From NCBI RefSeq assembly GCF_030816485.1, contig NZ_JAUSYC010000001.1:992001-1056000 (forward strand): DNA of 64,000 nt, written 5' to 3'. The notes below the pieces were generated by a model. It was given only the letters and a program-made list of their open reading frames with translations. It made no database searches and was not told where the DNA came from. The DNA is from Arthrobacter sp. B1I2 (GTDB lineage Bacteria > Actinomycetota > Actinomycetes > Actinomycetales > Micrococcaceae). Position numbers and translations under genes: made by a program. Positions 1-8,521 of the stretch are shown piece by piece (positions within the stretch are counted from its first letter, which is position 1; each line of letters opens with the position of its first letter).

Positions 1-1071
1 ATCGTCCAGTACCTCGCCAATTTCCGGCGGCTGGACCAGATCCAGCTGGTAGCCGTGGCGGACCTGGATCCGGCACGTGCCCAGGCGGTGGCGGATGACT
101 ACGACGGCGTCCGCGCCCTCTCCGTGGACGAACTGCTCGCGGCCGACGACGTGGAACTGGTGCTGAACCTGACCATTCCGGCCGCGCATGCGGACGTGGC
201 ACTGAAAGCGATCGCCGCCGGAAAAAGCGTGTACGGCGAGAAACCCCTCGCCGCCACAACTGCCGAGGCGCGCCAGGTGCTGGACGCAGCGCGGGCGGCG
301 GGCGTCGCCGTCGGCTGTGCTCCCGACACCGTCCTGGGCACCGGCATCCAGACCGCACGTAAGGCAATCGACGACGGGCTCATCGGCGCCCCCATTTCGG
401 CGTCGGCAACCATGGTGACCCCGGGTCACGAGCGGTGGCACCCGAATCCGGACTTCTACTACCAGCCCGGCGGCGGCCCGCTGCTGGACATGGGCCCCTA
501 CTACGTCACGGCCCTCGTAACCCTGCTGGGGCCGGTGGTCTCCGTCCTTGGCGCGGCCAGCCACACCCGGGATGAACGCACCATCGGCTCCGGGCCCCGC
601 CAGGGTGAGAAGGTACCGGTCACCATCGATTCACACGTGACCGGCGTCCTGGTCCACGCCTCCGGCGCGCTGTCCACCCTGTTCATGAGCTTCGATGCCG
701 TGAAGTCGAAGTCGCCGAACATCGAGATCCACGGCGAGCGCGGGTCCCTGGTGGTCCCGGATCCCAACCACTTTGACGGCGACGTCCAGCTGTTCTCCCT
801 CGGCGCCGAGGACTGGGAAACTTTGCCCGCCTCCGCAGGGTATGTCGATTCCGGCCGCGGATTCGGCATCGCCGACCTGGCCGCCACCCAGCCGGACAAG
901 GAGCCCCGGGCGGGCGGTGCCCTGGCCTACCACGTCCTGGAGGTCATGGAATCCGTCCTCGACTCCGCGCACAAGGGCACAGCCGTGTCCATCCAGAGCA
1001 CCGTCGAACGGCCGGAAAGCGTCACGCTTACTGTCCTGGCCGAACAGGCGGACGCGCTGCAGTCCCAGTAA
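1..1071 (+). CDS. Gfo/Idh/MocA family oxidoreductase (5' truncated by window edge)
   Basis: The frame is open from base 1, so the start lies outside the window; a GTG at 55 is internal. The visible 356 residues carry the end of an N-terminal Rossmann fold, with the beta-strand and acidic end VAVADLD, and the family hallmark EKP (GEKPL, near base 240) whose lysine acts in catalysis. The C-terminal half is the alpha/beta substrate domain, including GGGPLLDMGPYY. Members are NAD(P)-dependent dehydrogenases acting mostly on sugars, inositols or related polyols; the substrate here cannot be read from sequence. It stands convergent with the diguanylate cyclase gene, only 38 bases away. Confidence 0.88.
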   Translation: MVQYLANFRRLDQIQLVAVADLDPARAQAVADDYDGVRALSVDELLAADDVELVLNLTIPAAHADVALKAIAAGKSVYGEKPLAATTAEARQVLDAARAAGVAVGCAPDTVLGTGIQTARKAIDDGLIGAPISASATMVTPGHERWHPNPDFYYQPGGGPLLDMGPYYVTALVTLLGPVVSVLGAASHTRDERTIGSGPRQGEKVPVTIDSHVTGVLVHASGALSTLFMSFDAVKSKSPNIEIHGERGSLVVPDPNHFDGDVQLFSLGAEDWETLPASAGYVDSGRGFGIADLAATQPDKEPRAGGALAYHVLEVMESVLDSAHKGTAVSIQSTVERPESVTLTVLAEQADALQSQ

Positions 1072-1109
1072 CCGGCTGACAGGAACCGCGCCGCCGGTTG
1101 CAGTACGGG

Positions 1110-2261
1110 CTAGCGCAGCTCGTCGCTGATGGCAGCGCGGTTCCTGCCCAGGGACTTGGCCCGGTACAGGGCGGCATCCGCTGAGCCGATGAGCTCGTCC
1201 ACGTCGGAGGTCCCGCCGTCGTAGGTGGAAATGCCGTAACTCGCCGTGGGCATCTCCATGCCGTCCGGGGTGGCCGCACCGGCCATGCGCCTGCTGATTT
1301 CCTCGGCAATCGTCTCGGCCCGTGCGGCGTTTGCCCCCGGAACCAGGATGACGAACTCCTCCCCGCCATACCTTCCGGTGAGGTCGGTGGAACGCACGGT
1401 GGCAACGCAGGCGTCAGCGAAAGCCTGCAGCGCCAGGTCGCCTGCCGCATGGCCATAGGTATCATTGACGGTTTTGAAGTGGTCAAGGTCCGCCAGGATC
1501 AACGCTCCGGAGCCGCCGGTAATGGTACGGTCGGCCAACTGCTCGGCGGCCAGGTCCAGGAACGCCTTGCGGTTCAGGAGCCCGGTCAGGTCGTCCCGGG
1601 TGGCCACCACGCGCAGGGCGCGCGTCTGTTGTTCGGTGCTCAACGCGGCCATGCTGAAGGAAACCACCACCAGCAGCACCATGGTCACCAGGGTGGTCAC
1701 GCCCGAACCAAAGACGGTGACGAAAACGGGACCGTCCTGGCCCTCCACCAGGAACGCGAGCCAGCGGAAGAAGTAGAAAACGCTGAGCCCTGCGGCGGCC
1801 ACAGCCATGGGGATGCGGACCCGTGAATAACCCGGTTCAAGACGCCAAAGCTCGCGGGACGCCAACCCAACGGTCAGGCTCATGGCGGCAAGGAACACGG
1901 GCCCGCCGGACCAGGTGTTGGTCGCGGGATGGTCCAGCAGGGAGGCCACCAGGGTGACCAACGGTATTCCGGTAAAGGCCCACCTGGGCGGCCGGACGTT
2001 CCGCAGCGACCGCGCACCGGCCCACACTGCAACTCCGCCGTGAACCAGCAGGGTGTTCCCCACCGGGTTGGCCCACGCCTGGTGGGCCGTACCGTCCAGG
2101 AGGAAGCAGCCCGATCCGGACAGGAAGAACAGCAAGGCGCCGCACCACCAGGCGCTGTAGGGCGAGCGCGTCACCCGGTACGCGGAAAAGTAGAAGAGGA
2201 CCACCAGCACCAGGGCCATGAGGCCAAAAGCGATGCGCAGGGTCGCCGTGTCCAGAACCAT
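1110..2261 (-). CDS. membrane-anchored diguanylate cyclase (GGDEF domain)
   Basis: A 383-residue protein whose first half is a run of hydrophobic segments (about six or seven) and whose second half, from about residue 215, is a GGDEF domain. The active-site motif is GGEEF at 299-303, a functional variant. An RxxD inhibitory site (RSTD) sits five residues upstream, so product feedback by c-di-GMP is expected. It should make c-di-GMP from two GTP at the inner membrane face. No EAL domain is fused. The membrane part is not a recognised sensor such as MASE or CHASE, so its signal is unknown. It is transcribed alone, divergent from the zinc-ribbon gene. Confidence 0.9.
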   Translation of the reverse strand: MVLDTATLRIAFGLMALVLVVLFYFSAYRVTRSPYSAWWCGALLFFLSGSGCFLLDGTAHQAWANPVGNTLLVHGGVAVWAGARSLRNVRPPRWAFTGIPLVTLVASLLDHPATNTWSGGPVFLAAMSLTVGLASRELWRLEPGYSRVRIPMAVAAAGLSVFYFFRWLAFLVEGQDGPVFVTVFGSGVTTLVTMVLLVVVSFSMAALSTEQQTRALRVVATRDDLTGLLNRKAFLDLAAEQLADRTITGGSGALILADLDHFKTVNDTYGHAAGDLALQAFADACVATVRSTDLTGRYGGEEFVILVPGANAARAETIAEEISRRMAGAATPDGMEMPTASYGISTYDGGTSDVDELIGSADAALYRAKSLGRNRAAISDELR

Positions 2262-2405
2262 GTGCCAGAAGTCCCCCCAGAAGCCTCAACGTTGCCACGC
2301 AAGTATCGCACCCGCCCACACGGTGTGGAACCATTCCTACCCCTCACCGGGACCCCTCAAACTCGCCTAGGGTGGCAGGTACCACCGGACCACGAAAGGC
2401 CTGAC

Positions 2406-2642
2406 ATGCTCCTTCTCTTCGGTTTCAAGACCGTCCACAAGGCCCTGCCGGGCCGGACGGCAACCTGCCCGCACTGCGGCAGTTTCGTCCATCACCTCCT
2501 GGATGAGCAGGCCACCAAGTTCACGCTGTTCTTCATTCCTGTGCTCACGGTGTCCCGCAAATTCCGGATCACCTGTACCAACTGCGGCTATGTCTCGTCC
2601 ATCACCGGCCGGCAGAAACGGGCACTGGAACTTCGGCGGTAG
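2406..2642 (+). CDS. small zinc-ribbon protein
   Basis: A 78-residue protein with two CxxC knuckles, C21-P-H-C24 and C57-T-N-C60, separated by a hydrophobic stretch (FTLFFIPVLTV). This is the zinc-ribbon arrangement of small actinobacterial proteins often labelled zinc-ribbon domain-containing; the biochemical role is unknown. ATG at 2406 follows a GAAAGG Shine-Dalgarno. The open frame continues far upstream, but that part lacks conserved features and overlaps the promoter of the divergent cyclase gene. Confidence 0.75.
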   Translation: MLLLFGFKTVHKALPGRTATCPHCGSFVHHLLDEQATKFTLFFIPVLTVSRKFRITCTNCGYVSSITGRQKRALELRR

Positions 2643-2768
2643 AAGCACCCGGGAACTTCCCGAGTGCCCGCGAAGTTGAACCGGATATGGACGACCCCCC
2701 TTCACACATGCCCTGGCCCCTCTGCCGCCTGACCGGATCACCGGCCACCACAGGAGAGGGGCGCCCCA

Positions 2769-4130
2769 ATGTATGAATGGATCATGCTGGGCATCGGCCT
2801 GGTCCTGACCGTCGGCACCGGCTTCTTCGTCGCCTCGGAGTTCGCGTTGGTGAATCTGGACCGGCATGACCTCGAAGCCCGCCAGGCCCGCGGCGAGAAG
2901 CACCTGGGCACCACCATCAAAGCCCTGCGGATCACGTCCACCCACCTGTCCGGAGCGCAGCTGGGCATCACGCTGACCACCCTCCTGACGGGCTACACCT
3001 TCGAACCGGCCATCAGCCGGATGCTCAGCGGCCCCCTGCAGTCAGCAGGTGTGGCCGAAGCCCTGGTGCCCGCCGTCGGTTCCGTCGCCGGCATCTTCCT
3101 GGCCACGGTCTTTTCGATGGTGGTGGGCGAGCTTGTCCCCAAGAACTTCGCCCTGGCCCTGCCGCTGGCCACCGCCAAGGTGGTGGTTCCGTTCCAGGCC
3201 CTCTTCACGGCCGTGTTCAAACCAGTGATCCTGCTGTTCAACAACACCGCCAACAGGATCATCCGCGGCTTCGGCATCGAACCCAAGGAAGAGCTCTCGG
3301 GCGCCCGCAGTGCGGAGGAGCTGAGCTCCCTGGTGCGCCGCTCCGCCGTCGAAGGCGTCCTGGACCTGGACCACGCCACCCTGCTGCGCCGCACCCTGCG
3401 TTTCTCCGGGTACAGCGCCGCAGATGTGATGACCCCCCGCGTCCGGATGGCCGCCGTGGGCGCCGCCGATACCGCGGCGGACATCGTGGCCCTCGCCACG
3501 GCCACCGGCTACTCCCGGTTTCCGGTGATCGGCCGGGACCGGGATGACGTGCTGGGCCTCCTGCACGTCAAGCAGGCGTTCGCCGTCGCCCTTGACCGGC
3601 GGGCAAGCACCAACGCTGCGGAGCTCATGATCGAACCGCTCCGGGTGCCTGAATCCATGGGCGTGGACACCCTCCTGGGCCTGTTGCGGCGCCAGGGGCT
3701 CCAAGTGGCCATCGTCTCCGACGAGTACGGCGGCACCGCCGGGATCGTCACGCTGGAGGACCTGGTGGAGGAGATCGTGGGCGAGCTGGAGGATGAACAC
3801 GACCGGGCACGGGCAGGCGTTGTCCGCGTGGGCCGGTCCGTCACGTTCGATGCCGAGCTGCGGCCGGACGAACTGCTGGACCGCACCGGCATCGAGGTGC
3901 CGGACGGGGATGAGTACGACACCGTGGGCGGGTTTGTCACGGACCGGCTGGACCGCCTGCCCGAGCTGGGCGATGAGGTGGAGGTCGACGGCGGCACCCT
4001 CCGCGTGGAGCGCGCGGCAGGGATGCATGTGGAACGGCTGCGGTTCACCCCCGCCGCGTCCGGCGAACCGCCGCGCAGCCCGCATGACCGGATCATCGAC
4101 AGCCTGACCCAGGAGCTGACCCATGAGTGA
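2769..4130 (+). CDS. CNNM/CorC-HlyC family membrane protein (hemolysin family), full-length
   Basis: A 453-residue protein with the three-part architecture of the family. The DUF21/CNNM transmembrane domain covers roughly residues 1-190 (hydrophobic segments near 7-29, 95-120 and 130-155, plus the VVGELVPKN motif). A paired CBS module follows at about 205-330, then a C-terminal CorC_HlyC transporter-associated domain at about 345-430. Relatives are linked to Mg2+/Co2+ efflux or resistance; 'hemolysin' is a historic label. The ATG is preceded by AGGAGAGG. It overlaps the next, homologous gene by 8 bases, so the two are probably translationally coupled and may form a heteromer. Confidence 0.9.
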   Translation: MYEWIMLGIGLVLTVGTGFFVASEFALVNLDRHDLEARQARGEKHLGTTIKALRITSTHLSGAQLGITLTTLLTGYTFEPAISRMLSGPLQSAGVAEALVPAVGSVAGIFLATVFSMVVGELVPKNFALALPLATAKVVVPFQALFTAVFKPVILLFNNTANRIIRGFGIEPKEELSGARSAEELSSLVRRSAVEGVLDLDHATLLRRTLRFSGYSAADVMTPRVRMAAVGAADTAADIVALATATGYSRFPVIGRDRDDVLGLLHVKQAFAVALDRRASTNAAELMIEPLRVPESMGVDTLLGLLRRQGLQVAIVSDEYGGTAGIVTLEDLVEEIVGELEDEHDRARAGVVRVGRSVTFDAELRPDELLDRTGIEVPDGDEYDTVGGFVTDRLDRLPELGDEVEVDGGTLRVERAAGMHVERLRFTPAASGEPPRSPHDRIIDSLTQELTHE

Positions 4131-5163
4131 ATACCTTCCCGGCATCATCTGGCTGGCGGTGCTCCTGGTGGTGAACGGCTTCTTTGTTGGTGCGGAATTC
4201 GCCGTCATCTCCGCCCGCCGCTCCCAGATCGAGCCCAGGGCCGAGGCCGGCAGCAAAGCCGCCAAAACCACGCTGTGGGCCATGGAACATGCCACCCTCA
4301 TGCTGGCCACCAGCCAGCTTGGCATCACCGTCTGTTCACTGGTCATCCTGAACGTGTCCGAGCCCGCCATCCACCACCTCGTGGAAGTCCCGCTCGGCCT
4401 GACGCCGCTGCCCGCCGGGGCGATCGGCGTCGTCGCGTTCGTTGTGGCGCTGCTGCTGGTGACGTTCCTGCACGTGGTGGTGGGCGAGATGGTGCCCAAG
4501 AACATCTCCTTCTCGGTTCCCACCCGGGCGGCCCTCCTGCTCGCTCCGCCGCTGGTGATGGTGGCCAGGGTGTTCAAACCGGTGATCTGGACGCTGAACG
4601 GGATTGCCAACTCCATCCTCCGGCTGTTCCGGGTGGAGCCCAAGGACGAGGCCACCAGCGCCTACACCCTGGACGAGGTGGCCACCATCGTCGAGCAGTC
4701 CACCCGGGACGGCATGCTGAAGGACACCACGGGCACCCTGACCAACGCGTTCGAGTTCACCGCCAAGACGGTGGCCGATGTGCAGGTGCCGATGGCGGAC
4801 ATGGTGCTGCTGCCGGAGTCCGCCACCCCGGCGGACATCCAGCGGGCGGTGGCGGGGCACGGCTACTCCCGGTACATCCTGACCAATGGCGCCGGGGAAC
4901 CTGGCGGCTACCTGCACCTCAAGGACGTCATGGACCTCACCACGGCGGAAAAGTTCGACCGGCCGGTTCCGGCCAAGCGGATCCGGCGCTTGGCCTCGGC
5001 CTTCGCCGGGGCGGACCTTGAGGACGCGCTGGCGGCAATGCGCCGGACCGGCGCCCACGTGGCCCGGGTGTTCGACACCGATGGCAGGACCACCGGGATG
5101 CTCTTCCTCGAGGACATCATTGAGGAGCTGGTGGGCGAAGTGCAGGACGCCACCAGCGCTTAG
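4123..5163 (+). CDS. CNNM/CorC-HlyC family membrane protein lacking the C-terminal domain
   Basis: A 346-residue paralogue of the preceding gene. It has the DUF21/CNNM membrane domain (about 1-180, with VVGEMVPKN) and a CBS pair (about 195-340), then stops. The transporter-associated CorC_HlyC domain of its partner is absent, a common arrangement for the second gene of such actinobacterial pairs. The overlapping start and stop suggest coupled expression and a joint role in divalent-cation handling; this is inferred from family and context. A clear intrinsic terminator follows at once. Confidence 0.88.
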   Translation: MSEYLPGIIWLAVLLVVNGFFVGAEFAVISARRSQIEPRAEAGSKAAKTTLWAMEHATLMLATSQLGITVCSLVILNVSEPAIHHLVEVPLGLTPLPAGAIGVVAFVVALLLVTFLHVVVGEMVPKNISFSVPTRAALLLAPPLVMVARVFKPVIWTLNGIANSILRLFRVEPKDEATSAYTLDEVATIVEQSTRDGMLKDTTGTLTNAFEFTAKTVADVQVPMADMVLLPESATPADIQRAVAGHGYSRYILTNGAGEPGGYLHLKDVMDLTTAEKFDRPVPAKRIRRLASAFAGADLEDALAAMRRTGAHVARVFDTDGRTTGMLFLEDIIEELVGEVQDATSA

Positions 5164-5174
5164 CCGCTTCATAA

Positions 5175-5210
5175 AGGGGGCGCGGGCCAGGGGAATCCGC
5201 GCCCCTTTTT
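5175..5210 (+). terminator. intrinsic terminator after the CNNM pair
   Basis: The stem GGGGCGCGG (5177-5185) pairs with CCGCGCCCC (5197-5205) and is followed by TTTTT (5206-5210). It begins a dozen bases after the stop of the second CNNM gene. Confidence 0.85.
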
Positions 5211-5322
5211 GCGCGCCAGGCTATAGCCCCCGACGGCGGTGGCCGCTAAAGTAGGACGCGGTCCCGCCCTGCCGTCCCCGGCAGGAGGACGGAAACCGCA
5301 CGAGGGAATGGAGGTGGTTTTG

Positions 5323-5403
5323 ATGACTGCAGTTGCCGCGCGCCCTGAGCGCCACGCACCCATCACATCAACCATCCCGCCCGGCTGCACTCGCCTTTCC
5401 TGA
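5323..5403 (+). CDS. possible 26-residue leader peptide upstream of rsgA
   Basis: A short open frame with an unusually good ribosome site (GGAGGTGG, 5310-5317) five bases before its ATG. The product begins MTAVAARPER, ends GCTRLS, and stops 54 bases before rsgA. It is too short for homology to mean much. Position and strong initiation signal suggest a translated leader or a real microprotein; no attenuator hairpin was recognised between it and rsgA. Function unknown. Confidence 0.35.
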   Translation: MTAVAARPERHAPITSTIPPGCTRLS

Positions 5404-5457
5404 CCTGCCCGTCCGGCAGTCCTGCCAGTGCACCGGGGAAATCCCAAGGAATCAACC

Positions 5458-6618
5458 GTGCATACTTCTTCAGGCAACCCCCTGGACACCGCCGCAAGCA
5501 CCAGGCAACCAGCGCGGGGCCCGGCCGCCTACGGCTACACGTCCGCCGTCCACCGCCACTTCGAGCAGCATCCGTGCCCGGGCGCCACCGAGCCTGGGCG
5601 GGTGGTCCGCGTGGACCGCACCCTGCTGCTCGTTGGCGTCACCGACGGGCTGCTGCACCTGCCCTACCCGCTGTCCGGCGAGCCGGCTGTCACGGGCGAC
5701 TGGGTCTGGATCGGCCCCAACCGGGCCGGCGAACGGCAGATCCTGGCCATCCTTCCCCGCCGCTCCGAGCTCAGCCGCAAACGTGCGTTCGAGGACTCCT
5801 CCGCGGAGCAGGTCCTGGCCGCGAACATGGACACCGTGGGCGTGGTGGTGCCCGTGGACCGGCCCCTGACGCACAACCGGCTGGAACGCACCCTCGTTGC
5901 CGCGTGGGATTCCGGCGCCACCCCGCTGGTGATCGTCACCAAGGCGGACCTTGCGCAGGTGGCGGACGACGTCGTCGGGAAAGTCATCCTGCAGGCGGCA
6001 GGAGTGGAAGTGGTCACCACCTCCGCCGAAAACGGCGACGGCATCGATGAACTCATGGCGCGCATTCCACCGGGTGGAACCATCGTGCTCCTGGGTCCGT
6101 CCGGTGCCGGCAAATCAACCTTGATCAATGCCTTGGTGGGCCGCGAAGTCCAACAAACCGGGGAAGTGCGGTCCGGGGACTTCAAGGGCAAGCACACCAC
6201 CACCGCCCGCGAGCTGGTGCCGCTTTCCAACGGGACCGTGTTGATGGATACGCCAGGGGTGCGCGGATTCGGGCTGTTCGATGCCGGGGAAGGCGTGGAC
6301 GCGATGTTCGGCGACGTGGAGGAACTGGCCGCCGGTTGCCGCTTCGCTGACTGCACCCATGGGAATGAACCCGGTTGCGCGGTCCGTGAAGCGATTGACA
6401 GCGGTGTCCTGGCCGAGCGCCGCTGGAACTCCTACCTGAAGATGCAGCGGGAACTGGCGGCGCTGGCACGCCGCTCCGATGTGGCCGCGCAGCGCGCCTA
6501 CCAGCGTGAGTGGCACCAGAAGGTGGTCTCTGCGGGAAAGTCGCAGCGCTGGGCTGAGCGCGAGGGCTCCGAACGCGCGAACCGGAAGGGAGGGAAGGAC
6601 CGGAAGCGGAAGCGGTAG
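5458..6618 (+). CDS. rsgA: ribosome small subunit-dependent GTPase A
   Basis: A circularly permuted GTPase that helps late maturation of the 30S subunit. The permuted order is visible: the G4 element TKAD precedes the P-loop GPSGAGKS (213-220), and the G3 element DTPG follows at 264-267. The C-terminal zinc knuckle uses C294, C299, H301 and C307. An N-terminal OB fold covers about residues 40-110. The basic tail (RKGGKDRKRKR) is typical of actinobacterial members. GTG at 5458 is chosen because AAGGA ends seven bases before it; a GTG at 5428 would add ten residues. Transcription may include the short leader ORF upstream. Confidence 0.93.
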   Translation: MHTSSGNPLDTAASTRQPARGPAAYGYTSAVHRHFEQHPCPGATEPGRVVRVDRTLLLVGVTDGLLHLPYPLSGEPAVTGDWVWIGPNRAGERQILAILPRRSELSRKRAFEDSSAEQVLAANMDTVGVVVPVDRPLTHNRLERTLVAAWDSGATPLVIVTKADLAQVADDVVGKVILQAAGVEVVTTSAENGDGIDELMARIPPGGTIVLLGPSGAGKSTLINALVGREVQQTGEVRSGDFKGKHTTTARELVPLSNGTVLMDTPGVRGFGLFDAGEGVDAMFGDVEELAAGCRFADCTHGNEPGCAVREAIDSGVLAERRWNSYLKMQRELAALARRSDVAAQRAYQREWHQKVVSAGKSQRWAEREGSERANRKGGKDRKRKR

Positions 6619-6659
6619 GGCCTCATTCCAGTGTCGGGGGCGGGGAGTAGGGTTCGGTC

Positions 6660-7370
6660 ATGGACATCATCCTGGTACCCGGTTTCTGGTTGGACGCGTC
6701 GTCGTGGGAGGAGGTGACACCTGCCCTCGAAGCAGCGGGGCTCCGGACCCACCCCCTCACGCTGCCGGGGAAGGAATCGGCAGGCGCCAGCCGGGCGGGC
6801 ATCACCCTGCAGGACCACATAGACGCTGTGGTTGCCGTGATCGACCGGATGCCCGGCAAGGTGGTCCTGGTGGGTCATTCCGGGGGCGGGGCCATCATCC
6901 ACGGGGCGGTGGACGCGCGGCCGGACAAGGTGGAGCGTGCCATTTACGTGGACAGCGGACCCTTGGGCGAGGGCGGCGTCATCAATGACGAGTTGGCCGC
7001 CGAGGGAGATGACGTGCCGCTGCCACCCTGGGAAAGTTTTGACGACGCCGACCTGATGGACCTCGACGACGGCCTCCGCCAGGCGTTCCGCGCACGTGCC
7101 GTTCCCGAGCCCCGCGGCGTTGCCTACGGCAGGCAGCACCTGCATGACGAGCGCCGTTATAACGTGGCCGCCACCGTCATCGCCTGCGAGTTTCCGTCCG
7201 TGGTGCTCCGCGAATGGATCGCGGCGGGCAGTCCGTTCGTGGCGGAACTCGCCCGGGTCCGTGATGTGGAGTATGTCGACCTGCCAACAGGCCACTGGCC
7301 GCAGTTCACCAAACCGGACCAGCTGGCACAGGCCATCCTCGCAGCGGTTGACCGGACCGGCAGCAACTAA
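6660..7370 (+). CDS. alpha/beta hydrolase
   Basis: A 236-residue single-domain alpha/beta hydrolase. The N-terminal IILVPGFWLDASSW matches the HG-type oxyanion region of the family. The nucleophile elbow is GHSGG with Ser74, and a C-terminal TGHWPQF supplies the likely catalytic His212. The substrate cannot be named; relatives are esterases and enol-lactone hydrolases. It starts 41 bases after rsgA and could be co-transcribed, though nothing links the functions. An isolated promoter and operator for a different regulon follow right after its stop. Confidence 0.85.
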   Translation: MDIILVPGFWLDASSWEEVTPALEAAGLRTHPLTLPGKESAGASRAGITLQDHIDAVVAVIDRMPGKVVLVGHSGGGAIIHGAVDARPDKVERAIYVDSGPLGEGGVINDELAAEGDDVPLPPWESFDDADLMDLDDGLRQAFRARAVPEPRGVAYGRQHLHDERRYNVAATVIACEFPSVVLREWIAAGSPFVAELARVRDVEYVDLPTGHWPQFTKPDQLAQAILAAVDRTGSN

Positions 7371-7382
7371 AACGACATACTC

Positions 7383-7411
7383 TTGCGCGGGACCGCCGGC
7401 GTCTCCATAAT
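7383..7411 (+). promoter_or_regulatory. predicted promoter of the agmatine deiminase-amidase operon
   Basis: A -35-like TTGCGC (7383-7388) is separated by 17 bases from a -10-like CATAAT (7406-7411). Seven bases downstream is 7418, the A of the deiminase ATG, so the transcript is predicted to be leaderless. No Shine-Dalgarno is present before this ATG, which agrees. The -10 and start site are overlapped by the palindromic operator. Confidence 0.55.
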
Positions 7412-7433
7412 AAATGAATGGCATTCATTTATT
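7409..7433. promoter_or_regulatory. 25-bp perfect palindrome, putative TetR operator
   Basis: Twelve-base arms AATAAATGAATG and CATTCATTTATT flank a central G with no mismatch. The inner 21 bp are identical to the palindrome at 24098-24118, next to a tetR gene. It covers the last bases of the -10 and the start codon of the deiminase gene, an ideal repression position. Confidence 0.75.
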
Positions 7434-8521
7434 CGACCGCAGTCGGGGACAGCGCCGCCCCTGACCATCTGTCCACCGGCCCCGCTGCCCGCATGCCCGC
7501 AGAGTGGGAGGCCCACCAGCGCACCTGGATGGCGTTCCCGCCGCCCAACGACACCTTCGGTCCGGCGGGAAGCCCCACACTGGACCGGGCACGGGTCGCC
7601 TGGACCAAAGTGGCGCAAACCATCGCCCGGTACGAGCCGGTCACCGTCGTGGCAGACCCCAGGGACGCTACGGCGGCAAGGGAATGGCTCGGCGGGGGCA
7701 TCAACGTCGTGGAGATTCCGCTCGACGACGCATGGCTGCGCGACAGCGGCCCCACGTTCGTGCACCAGCCGGACGGCTCACTGGCCGCCGTCGATTGGAT
7801 CTTCAACGGCTGGGGAGCACAGGACTGGGCCGCCTGGACCAGGGACCAGCACGTGGCCCGGACAGTGGCGGCGGGCATCGGCGTACCCGTCCGGCCAAGC
7901 CCCCTGGTGAACGAAGGCGGCGGGTTCCACGTGGACGGCGAAGGAACCGTGCTGCTGACCGAAACAGTCCAGCTTGATCCCGGGCGCAATCCCGGCGCCA
8001 CCAAGGAATCCGTCGAGGCAGAGGTCCATGCTGCCCTGGGCACCACCAAAGCCATCTGGCTTCCGCGCGGACTTACCCGCGATTACGACGAATTCGGCAC
8101 CCGGGGCCACGTGGACATCGTCGCCGCCTTCGCCGGGGCCGGCACCATCCTGCTGCACCGCCAGGATGATCCCGCCCACCCCGACCATGCCGTCTACCTG
8201 CAGCTGAAGACGGTCCTCGCCGGCCAGCTGGACGCCCAGGGCCGGCCACTGCGCATCATTGACGTTCCGGCACCCACGGTCCTTCGCGACGATGAGGGAT
8301 ATGTGGACTGGTCCTACATCAACCACTACGTGGGCAACAAGGTCGTGCTGCTTTGCAGCTTCGACGATCCCAATGACGCCATCGCGGCGGGCATCCTGGA
8401 ACGTGCCTACCCGGGCCGGAGGGTGGAACTCGTGGATGCCAGGGACATCTTTGCCTTCGGCGGCGGCATCCACTGCATCACCCAGCAGCAGCCCGCGGCC
8501 AAGGACGGAGGGGCATTGTGA
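7418..8521 (+). CDS. aguA: agmatine deiminase family protein
   Basis: A 367-residue guanidino-group deiminase of the agmatine deiminase/peptidyl-arginine deiminase family, predicted to convert agmatine to N-carbamoylputrescine and ammonia. Family blocks are all present: MPAEWE near residue 26, RDSGPTF near 109, NGWG near 128, GGGFHVDG near 167, the GHVD histidine/aspartate block near 231, and the C-terminal GGGIHCITQQQP with catalytic Cys353. The chosen ATG lies inside the operator and has no ribosome site, fitting a leaderless mRNA; ATG at 7493 (MPAEWE) is the alternative. It overlaps the amidase gene by four bases. Confidence 0.87.
   Translation: MAFIYSTAVGDSAAPDHLSTGPAARMPAEWEAHQRTWMAFPPPNDTFGPAGSPTLDRARVAWTKVAQTIARYEPVTVVADPRDATAAREWLGGGINVVEIPLDDAWLRDSGPTFVHQPDGSLAAVDWIFNGWGAQDWAAWTRDQHVARTVAAGIGVPVRPSPLVNEGGGFHVDGEGTVLLTETVQLDPGRNPGATKESVEAEVHAALGTTKAIWLPRGLTRDYDEFGTRGHVDIVAAFAGAGTILLHRQDDPAHPDHAVYLQLKTVLAGQLDAQGRPLRIIDVPAPTVLRDDEGYVDWSYINHYVGNKVVLLCSFDDPNDAIAAGILERAYPGRRVELVDARDIFAFGGGIHCITQQQPAAKDGGAL

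Noticed and set aside
3042..4655. A 537-residue minus-strand frame opposite the CNNM genes
   Set aside because: It is an antisense shadow of GC-rich codons; the plus-strand proteins have clear domains.
5428..5457. Upstream GTG start of rsgA at 5428
   Set aside because: It lacks a ribosome site; GTG 5458 has AAGGA at good spacing.
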